Assembly (NCBI GenBank): GCA_031431235.1
Contig: JANPDA010000095.1
Coordinates: forward strand, 1-11,608
Reading direction: 5' to 3'
DNA length: 11,608 nt
Origin: JANNSW01 sp031431235
GTDB taxonomy: Bacteria > Pseudomonadota > Alphaproteobacteria > Rhizobiales > Hyphomicrobiaceae
The position numbers and the translations under genes are program-made. Below the pieces are notes generated by a model. That model made no database searches, had not been told where the DNA came from, and saw only the letters and a list, made by a program, of their open reading frames with translations. Of this stretch, positions 7,446 through 11,608 are shown piece after piece. Position 1 is the first letter of the stretch; the number at the start of each line of letters is the position of its first letter.

Positions 7446-7481
7446 GCTCAGCCCGGCCCGCCTGCTCAGCCTGGCCCCCTT
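7446..7481 (+). repeat. Two tandem 18-base units in the ogt / amine oxidase gap
   Basis: Two 18-base units (7446-7463 and 7464-7481) match at 15 of 18 positions; each begins GCTCAGCC. They lie just after the ogt stop codon and before the oxidase leader. The pair may be simple slippage in C-rich DNA; no function is evident. Confidence 0.5.
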
Positions 7482-7507
7482 TCGCTTCCCCCAATCCGGT
7501 GTATTCT
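7480..7507 (+). promoter_or_regulatory. Possible promoter of the amine oxidase gene
   Basis: TATTCT (7502-7507) matches the -10 consensus at four of six bases, including the most conserved ones. TTTCGC (7480-7485) lies 16 bases upstream but is a poor -35. Transcription from here would give a leader of roughly 25 bases holding the AGGAGA ribosome site. The 94-base gap after ogt leaves room for a promoter, but no experimental signal is visible in sequence alone. Confidence 0.25.
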
Positions 7508-7522
7508 CTGGACACCGCCCGC

Positions 7523-7528
7523 AGGAGA
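7523..7528 (+). promoter_or_regulatory. Ribosome binding site that fixes the amine oxidase start
   Basis: AGGAGA lies 9 bases before ATG 7538. The same frame is open upstream to a GTG at 7499, but that codon has no comparable Shine-Dalgarno. This site therefore favours the 642-residue form over a 655-residue form. Confidence 0.75.
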
Positions 7529-7537
7529 TCCCCGTCC

Positions 7538-9466
7538 ATGGCAACGCAGCCCGCCCGCTCGAAACCCGCAAAGCCGGTTGCCCGCCGCCATCCGCTCGGC
7601 CCCCTCACCGCCGAGGAGATTGTTCGCGCGGCTCAGATCGTGCGCCAGGCCCATGATTTGGGGCCACGCCAGCGCTTCGAGGCAATCGAGCTGCTCGAGC
7701 CGACACCGGCCGAGCGCGACAAGGCTGGCCGGATCGCGCGCCGCGCCTTCGTCTCGACCTACGACATGGCTTCGAGCCGGCTCTACGAAGCTGTCGTCGC
7801 GCTCGACCAAGGCAAGGTCGAGAGCTGGGTCGAGCGGCCGGGCGCACGCCCCCGGATCGGCCCCGACGAGTTCCTCGACGCCGAGCGGATCGTGCTCGCG
7901 GATCCCCGCTTCATCGCCGCCCTGAAGCGGCGCGGCATCACCGATCTTTCACTCGTTTGCGCCGATCCCTGGTCGACCGGCAGCGGGCTGCCCGGCGAAA
8001 CCGGCAAGCGCCTCGCCCAGACCATCGTCTGGGTCCGCAACCACAAGGACGACAACCAGTTCGCGCACCCGGTCGAAGGGCTTGTCGCCCATGTGGACGT
8101 CAATGCGGGCGAGGTTCTGGCGGTAATCGACGACGGAGCGGGCATCGTGCCGCGGGAAGCCTCGAACTACGCCTCGGTCTTCCAGCAGGGCTGGCGCACG
8201 GACCTGAAGCCGATCGAGGTGGTGCAGCCCGAGGGCCCGAGCTTCAAGGTCGATGGCAATGCCGTCGAATGGGCTGGCTGGACCTTCCAGGTCGGCTTCA
8301 CCGCGCGCGAGGGGCTCGTCCTCTACGATCTCGCGATCCGGGACGGCGGACGCATGCGCTCAGTCTGCCGCAGAGCATCCGTCGCCGAGATGATCGTGCC
8401 CTATGGCAGCCCCTACGGATGCCATCCGCGCAAGAACGCCTTCGATTGCGGCGAGTACGGCATCGGCGCCATGGCGAACAGCCTGACGCTGGGCTGCGAC
8501 TGCCTCGGCGCCATCCACTATTTCGACGGCGTGCTGGCGGGGATCGACGGCCAGCCGAGCATCATCAAACAGGCGATCTGCATGCACGAGGAGGATACCG
8601 GCATCCTCTGGAAGCACACTGATTTCCGATCCGGGCGCTGCGACGTCCGGCGCGGCCGGCGCCTCGTCGTCTCCTTCATCGCGACAGTCGGCAACTACGA
8701 GTACATGTTCTACTGGCACCTGCATCTGGACGGCACCATCGCACTCGAGGTGAAGGCGACTGGCATCATCAACACCGCCGGCATCGAGCCAGTCGACGCA
8801 CGCCGCTTCGGCACCGAGGTGTTGCCGGGCGTGCTCGGCCAGGTCCACCAGCACCTGTTCTGCGCGCGCCTCGAGATGGCGCTCGACGGGGAGGAGAATG
8901 CGGTCGTGGAAGTCGACAGCGTGCTCGAGCCCGAAGGTCCAGCCAACCCGCACGGCAATGCGTTCCGCTCCCTCGAGACGCTGCTCGAAAGCGAGCAGGG
9001 GGCGCGGCGCAACATGGATGCCGGCCGCAATCGCCATTGGAAGATCGTCAATCGTGGCGTCGTCAACCGCTTCGGTCAGCCGACCGGCTACCGCTTGATG
9101 CCGACCCATACGATCACTGCGCTCGGCGGCGAGCGCTCGCAATTGGGGACTCGGGCCGGTTTCACGCGGCATCATCTGTGGGTGACACCAACCAGCAGCG
9201 CCGAGCGCTGGCCGGCCGGCGACTATGTCAACCAGAGCAGCGAGGGCGAGGGATTGCCGAGCTGGACGAAGGCCGACCGAGCGATCGTGGATCGCGCGCT
9301 CACGGTCTGGCACGTGTTCGGGTTGCATCACCAGCCGCGGCCGGAGGATTTTCCGGTGCAGCCCGCCGTCGCCTGCGGCTTCATGCTGATGCCGGACGGC
9401 TTCTTCGCCCGAAACCCGACGCTGGACGTGCCTCCCGCCAGGAGCGAGAAGAGCTGCTGCGTATGA
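7538..9466 (+). CDS. Copper-containing primary amine oxidase (topaquinone enzyme)
   Basis: This 642-residue enzyme oxidises a primary amine with O2 to the aldehyde, releasing ammonia and H2O2. The cofactor tyrosine is Y387 in T-V-G-N-Y-E-Y (383-389), which fits the family's T-x-x-N-Y-[DE]. The catalytic base is D303 in N-A-F-D-C-G-E-Y-G. Copper ligands are H437 and H439 (H-Q-H) and H598 in F-G-L-H-H-Q-P-R-P-E-D. C322 and C348 match the conserved disulfide pair. From memory of the Arthrobacter phenylethylamine oxidase, the N2, N3 and catalytic domains are all present. No signal peptide is visible; the N-terminus is Pro/Ala/basic, so the protein is probably cytoplasmic, as in aromatic-amine users such as tyramine or phenylethylamine oxidases. 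An odd S-C-C-V ends the chain. It is convergent with the methyltransferase gene downstream. Substrate is not determined by sequence; an aromatic amine is the best guess. Confidence 0.95.
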   Translation: MATQPARSKPAKPVARRHPLGPLTAEEIVRAAQIVRQAHDLGPRQRFEAIELLEPTPAERDKAGRIARRAFVSTYDMASSRLYEAVVALDQGKVESWVERPGARPRIGPDEFLDAERIVLADPRFIAALKRRGITDLSLVCADPWSTGSGLPGETGKRLAQTIVWVRNHKDDNQFAHPVEGLVAHVDVNAGEVLAVIDDGAGIVPREASNYASVFQQGWRTDLKPIEVVQPEGPSFKVDGNAVEWAGWTFQVGFTAREGLVLYDLAIRDGGRMRSVCRRASVAEMIVPYGSPYGCHPRKNAFDCGEYGIGAMANSLTLGCDCLGAIHYFDGVLAGIDGQPSIIKQAICMHEEDTGILWKHTDFRSGRCDVRRGRRLVVSFIATVGNYEYMFYWHLHLDGTIALEVKATGIINTAGIEPVDARRFGTEVLPGVLGQVHQHLFCARLEMALDGEENAVVEVDSVLEPEGPANPHGNAFRSLETLLESEQGARRNMDAGRNRHWKIVNRGVVNRFGQPTGYRLMPTHTITALGGERSQLGTRAGFTRHHLWVTPTSSAERWPAGDYVNQSSEGEGLPSWTKADRAIVDRALTVWHVFGLHHQPRPEDFPVQPAVACGFMLMPDGFFARNPTLDVPPARSEKSCCV

Positions 9467-9517
9467 CCACTGAGCCGATGCCGCCATCCGATACTGGATA
9501 CGCCGACACCGCCTTCA
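9467..9517. other. Gap between the convergent genes, no clear terminator
   Basis: These 51 bases lie between the amine oxidase stop and the end of the open tail after mttB. Only a weak 4-bp inverted repeat (ATCC...GGAT) was seen and there is no T-tract on either strand. How the two convergent transcripts end is not apparent. Confidence 0.5.
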
Positions 9518-9607
9518 CTACTCATACAGCTTGTACGCCTTGGCCACCTGGTTGTTCACCAGGTTGATGCCGGCTTCCTGGGCTGTGGGGGTGCCACCCG
9601 TGTCCAG
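9518..9607 (-). pseudogene. 29-codon coding-like tail in frame after the mttB stop; gene remnant or read-through extension
   Basis: Read on the minus strand directly after the TGA of the methyltransferase gene, the same frame stays open for 29 codons and ends at TAG (9518-9520). The peptide begins L-D-T-G-G-T-P-T-A-Q-E-A-G and ends V-A-K-A-Y-K-L-Y-E. It looks like real protein: 25 of 29 codons end in G or C, and the second half is a plausible amphipathic helix. MttB relatives normally end near the position of the TGA, so the tail is not expected from the family. It may be the 3' end of a deleted neighbouring gene, or a C-terminal extension reached by TGA read-through. I do not recognise the parent family. 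A 7-bp inverted repeat (ACCTGGT/ACCAGGT, 9546-9564) lies inside it. Confidence 0.45.
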
Positions 9608-11215
9608 TCAACCAAAGGTGTCGGGGAGCGTGGCTTTCTTCTTGGTCATGAACTCGTTCAACGCTTCGTCTACGCCCGCATCGAGGGCGGGGGCCTCGTA
9701 GTCCTTCAGCCACTTGGCCGCGACCGCGGTCGCGCGGTCCTCGGTGCGCTTCTCACCTTCGGCCAGCCATTGCTCGTAGGAGTTGTTGTCACCGATGGTC
9801 GAGCGGTAGAAGCACGTCTCGAAATTATCCTGGGTGTGCTTGCTCCCCAGAAAATGCGTCTGGTTGGCGTTGCGCACCTCGCGGATCGCCGACAAAGCCT
9901 GGCCGTTCTCGCTCAAATCGATGCCGTCGGCAAAGCGCTGGTGCATGGCGCACTGATCGGCATCCATCACGAACTTGGCAAACGACGACACCAGCCCGCC
10001 CTCGAGCCAGCCCGCGGCGTGCAGCACGAAGTTCGTGCCGGCGAGCAGCGTCGGGATCATGGTCTGGGCGCTCTCGTAGGCGGCCTGGGCATCGGGAAGC
10101 TTGGAGGCGCACAAGCCCCCGCCCGAGCGGTACGGGATGCCGAGCCGACGCGCGAGCTGGGCCGCGCCATAGATGACGAGCGAGGGCTCGGGCGTGCCGA
10201 ACGTGGGGGCACCCGACTGCATCGACATGGAGGAGGCGAACACGCCGAACACGACCGGGGCGCCCTTGCGGCAGAGTTGCGTCGTTGCCGCGCCGACCAG
10301 CACTTCCGCCAGCACCTGCGTGAGGGTGCCCGCTTGCGACACCGGGCTCATCGCGCCCGACAGGATGAACGGCGTGACGATCGTCGCCTGGTTCGCGCGC
10401 GCATAGACCTTCAACGCGCCCAGCATGATGCCATCGTAGGTCATGGGCGAGTTGACGTTGATCAGGTTGATCAGCACGCAGTTCTTGTCGACGAACTCGG
10501 CTCCGAACAACAGCTTTGCCATGGTAACGGAATCCTCAGCCCGCAACGGATGCGTGACCGAGCCCATGAACGGCTTGTCCGAATACTTGATGTGCGCATA
10601 AACCATGTCGAGATGGCGCTTGGAGACCGGCACATCGACCGGCTCGCACACGGTTCCGCCCGAGTGATGGATCGCGGGCGCCATGTAGGCGAGGCGGACG
10701 AGGTTCTGGAAATCCTCGATGGTGCCGTAGCGGCGCACGCCGCCGAGATCGCGCACGAAGGGCGGCCCGTAGACGGGCGCGAACACGGTCGTTTTGCCGC
10801 CGATCTCCACGGAGCGCGCCGGATTGCGGGCGTGCTGGGTGAAGGTCCGAGGGGCGGTCGCCTGGATGATCGAGCGACAGAGGCCGCGCGGAAACCGCAG
10901 CCGCGGCACCATGTTGCCCTTGGCGTCCTCCCAGCGCGTGACGGAGGCGCCGACATCCATCCACATCTTGACGGTTTCCTCGTCGTCGCGGATGTCGATG
11001 CCGATCTCCTCCAGCACCAGATCGGCATTGGCCTCGATCAGCTGCAGCCCCGCCTCGTCGAGGATCTCATACTCCTTGATTCTGCGAACGATGGCGGGAA
11101 GCTGGTTGATCGGGGCATTGCGCCGGGCCGAGCGCCGGGCCTCCGCGCCACCGCCGCCGCGCCGCCGCCGGCCGCTGCCTTCGCCTTCGGGCTTGTCGTC
11201 ATGCGGGTCGGACAT
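9608..11215 (-). CDS. MttB-superfamily (trimethylamine methyltransferase-like) protein without pyrrolysine
   Basis: This 535-residue cytoplasmic protein belongs to the trimethylamine:corrinoid methyltransferase superfamily (PF06253). Members move a methyl group from a methylated amine to a corrinoid protein. Family signatures include the Arg/Gly-rich N-terminus (16-32), G-T-I-E-D-F (164-169), S-G-A-M-S-P-V-S-Q-A-G-T-L (286-298), the C-terminal barrel stretch S-G-A-P-T-F-G-T-P-E-P (334-344) and the end D-E-A-L-N-E-F-M-T-K-K-K. No in-frame TAG occurs in the 535 codons, so it is a non-pyrrolysine member. Studied members of that kind act on quaternary amines such as glycine betaine, proline betaine or carnitine. 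No corrinoid protein or activase gene is in this window, which leaves the methyl acceptor unknown. ATG 11215 is supported by GAGGA (11225-11229), 9 bases upstream. The gene is convergent with the amine oxidase. Substrate is unassigned. Confidence 0.9.
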   Translation of the reverse strand: MSDPHDDKPEGEGSGRRRRGGGGAEARRSARRNAPINQLPAIVRRIKEYEILDEAGLQLIEANADLVLEEIGIDIRDDEETVKMWMDVGASVTRWEDAKGNMVPRLRFPRGLCRSIIQATAPRTFTQHARNPARSVEIGGKTTVFAPVYGPPFVRDLGGVRRYGTIEDFQNLVRLAYMAPAIHHSGGTVCEPVDVPVSKRHLDMVYAHIKYSDKPFMGSVTHPLRAEDSVTMAKLLFGAEFVDKNCVLINLINVNSPMTYDGIMLGALKVYARANQATIVTPFILSGAMSPVSQAGTLTQVLAEVLVGAATTQLCRKGAPVVFGVFASSMSMQSGAPTFGTPEPSLVIYGAAQLARRLGIPYRSGGGLCASKLPDAQAAYESAQTMIPTLLAGTNFVLHAAGWLEGGLVSSFAKFVMDADQCAMHQRFADGIDLSENGQALSAIREVRNANQTHFLGSKHTQDNFETCFYRSTIGDNNSYEQWLAEGEKRTEDRATAVAAKWLKDYEAPALDAGVDEALNEFMTKKKATLPDTFG

Positions 11216-11362
11216 GGGTGCTCATCCTCGAGGAGCGGGTGCCAGCGAGGCGCCCAGCGATCAGCTTCAATCCTTGAAGAACATGAGCGCCCGAAAAGCG
11301 TCCTCTGGCGCCAAAGGAAGGCCGGAATGCGACATGAGGTCGAGGCTGCGGTGCGCAGGAGC

Positions 11363-11437
11363 TCACGCGGCCGCGTGCGTCCGCTTCGAGGGCCTCGCGG
11401 AAGAATCTGGACCGTGCCCCGGTCGCGAGTGACCCAT
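11363..11437 (-). CDS. Small ORF (24 residues) upstream of mttB, possible leader peptide
   Basis: ATG 11437 on the minus strand is preceded by a perfect AGGAGG (11443-11448) at 5-base spacing, the strongest ribosome site in the window. The frame runs 24 codons, starting M-G-H-S-R-P-G-H-G-P and ending T-H-A-A-A, then TGA at 11363-11365. The peptide is rich in Arg, Ser, Pro and His and has no recognised domain. It ends 147 bases before the mttB start. It may be a translated leader controlling mttB or the surviving start of a degraded gene. The evidence is the ribosome site alone, so it may be chance. Confidence 0.3.
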   Translation of the reverse strand: MGHSRPGHGPDSSARPSKRTHAAA

Positions 11438-11447
11438 TGTTGCCTCC

Positions 11448-11470
11448 TGGTCCGATCCCAGACCGGACCA
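11448..11470 (-). promoter_or_regulatory. Inverted repeat, candidate operator upstream of mttB
   Basis: TGGTCCG (11448-11454) and CGGACCA (11464-11470) form a perfect 7-bp inverted repeat with a 9-base spacer. The half-site resembles the TGGTC...GACCA arms bound by FadR-subfamily GntR repressors, though the spacing is wider. It abuts the AGGAGG of the small ORF, so as RNA it could also fold into a hairpin that hides the ribosome site. A possible -35 box, TTGACG (minus strand, 11503-11508), lies about 32 bases upstream of it, without a convincing -10. Confidence 0.4.
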
Positions 11471-11513
11471 ATATTCGTCAGCTTCCCGATTGAATAGCGG
11501 AACGTCAAATCGT

Positions 11514-11608
11514 TTAGGCGCGGCGCTGGGCTTCGACGTGCTTCTTGAAGTTGTTTAAAATCGACTGCCAGCCGCCGCGCTGTTGTTCCACTGAATGCGT
11601 TGTCTCCG
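11514..11608 (-). CDS. SRPBCC/AHSA1-like domain protein, C-terminal end only
   Basis: The last 30 codons of a gene that continues past the right edge, ending at TAA (11514-11516). The peptide contains R-G-G-W-Q-S-I-L-N-N-F-K-K-H-V-E-A, which matches the C-terminal helix typical of AHSA1-type SRPBCC (START-like) small hydrophobic-ligand-binding proteins, where a conserved G-W-x-x-x-L-x-x-F closes the fold. Such genes are often paired with an ArsR-type regulator, which would lie outside the window. Too little is present to suggest a ligand. Lower G/C at third positions (TTA, ATT, ACA) than in the neighbouring genes is slight and not informative at this length. Confidence 0.7.
   Translation of the reverse strand, partial: ETTHSVEQQRGGWQSILNNFKKHVEAQRRA

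Larger units (their letters stand above)
11216..11513. other. 298-base leader between mttB and the SRPBCC-like gene
   Basis: This stretch is the upstream region of the minus-strand methyltransferase gene. It holds, in the direction of transcription, a TTGACG box (11503-11508), a 7-bp inverted repeat (11448-11470), a strong Shine-Dalgarno with a 24-codon small ORF (11363-11437) and the mttB ribosome site. No terminator was seen after the SRPBCC-like gene, so read-through into mttB is possible. Longer open frames on both strands here are Arg-rich and overlap mttB, as expected of GC-rich noncoding frames. Confidence 0.6.

Noticed and set aside
7499..7537. Upstream GTG start for the amine oxidase
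   Set aside because: It has no good ribosome site, while ATG 7538 has AGGAGA at 9 bases, and the extra 13 residues look like leader sequence.
9518..9520. TAG as a pyrrolysine codon, because pyrrolysine MttB enzymes use TAG
   Set aside because: In those enzymes TAG lies in the catalytic core, not beyond the C-terminus; here it ends a short tail after a TGA and nothing coding-like follows.
9546..9564. 7-bp inverted repeat as a terminator for mttB or the amine oxidase
   Set aside because: The stem is short, no T-tract follows on either strand, and the sequence is coding-like in the mttB frame.
9608..9610. TGA of mttB as a selenocysteine codon
   Set aside because: Selenoproteins of this family are not known, the preceding protein already ends where relatives do, and no convincing SECIS-like hairpin follows directly; ordinary termination is simpler.
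9770..11497. 575-codon open frame on the plus strand
   Set aside because: It is antisense to the MttB-like gene, whose family motifs are intact; composition is typical of a GC-rich shadow frame.

Overview
The window reads as chromosomal DNA of a high-GC Gram-negative bacterium, most likely an alphaproteobacterium of the Hyphomicrobiales type. The grounds are strong G/C bias at third codon positions, a Dpp/Opp-type transporter whose two ATPases are fused, and an MttB-family methyltransferase with the Arg/Gly-rich N-terminus typical of alphaproteobacterial members. The taxonomic call is inference. No tRNA, rRNA, CRISPR array, insertion sequence or integrase was seen.

Layout. (1) Positions 2-6860, plus strand: a peptide/nickel-type ABC importer with the C-terminal part of the periplasmic binding protein, two permeases (DppB- and DppC-like) and a fused double ATPase (DppD-DppF-like), followed 19 bases later by an M20D amidohydrolase. 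A strong intrinsic terminator, preceded by a second hairpin, separates the binding-protein gene from the rest. (2) 6931-7443, plus: a compact methylated-DNA--protein-cysteine methyltransferase behind a terminator-like hairpin. (3) 7538-9466, plus: a cytoplasmic copper/topaquinone amine oxidase with all expected catalytic residues. (4) 9608-11215, minus and convergent with the oxidase: an MttB-superfamily methyltransferase with no pyrrolysine codon. After its TGA stop the same frame stays open and coding-like for 29 more codons. (5) 11216-11608: a 298-base leader holding an inverted repeat next to a near-ideal Shine-Dalgarno and a 24-codon small ORF, then the last 30 codons of an SRPBCC/AHSA1-like protein on the minus strand.

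Working together. The likely theme is use of amines or N-acylated amino compounds. The importer brings a small peptide-like or N-acyl substrate in, the M20D enzyme removes the acyl group, the amine oxidase converts a released primary amine to aldehyde, ammonia and H2O2, and the MttB-like enzyme may demethylate an N-methylated amine. Only the transporter-amidohydrolase link is supported by tight operon spacing; the rest is inferred from neighbourhood. The items most worth a second look are the in-frame tail after mttB, the operator-like repeat with a small ORF upstream of it, and the 32-base in-frame direct repeat inside the fused ATPase gene.
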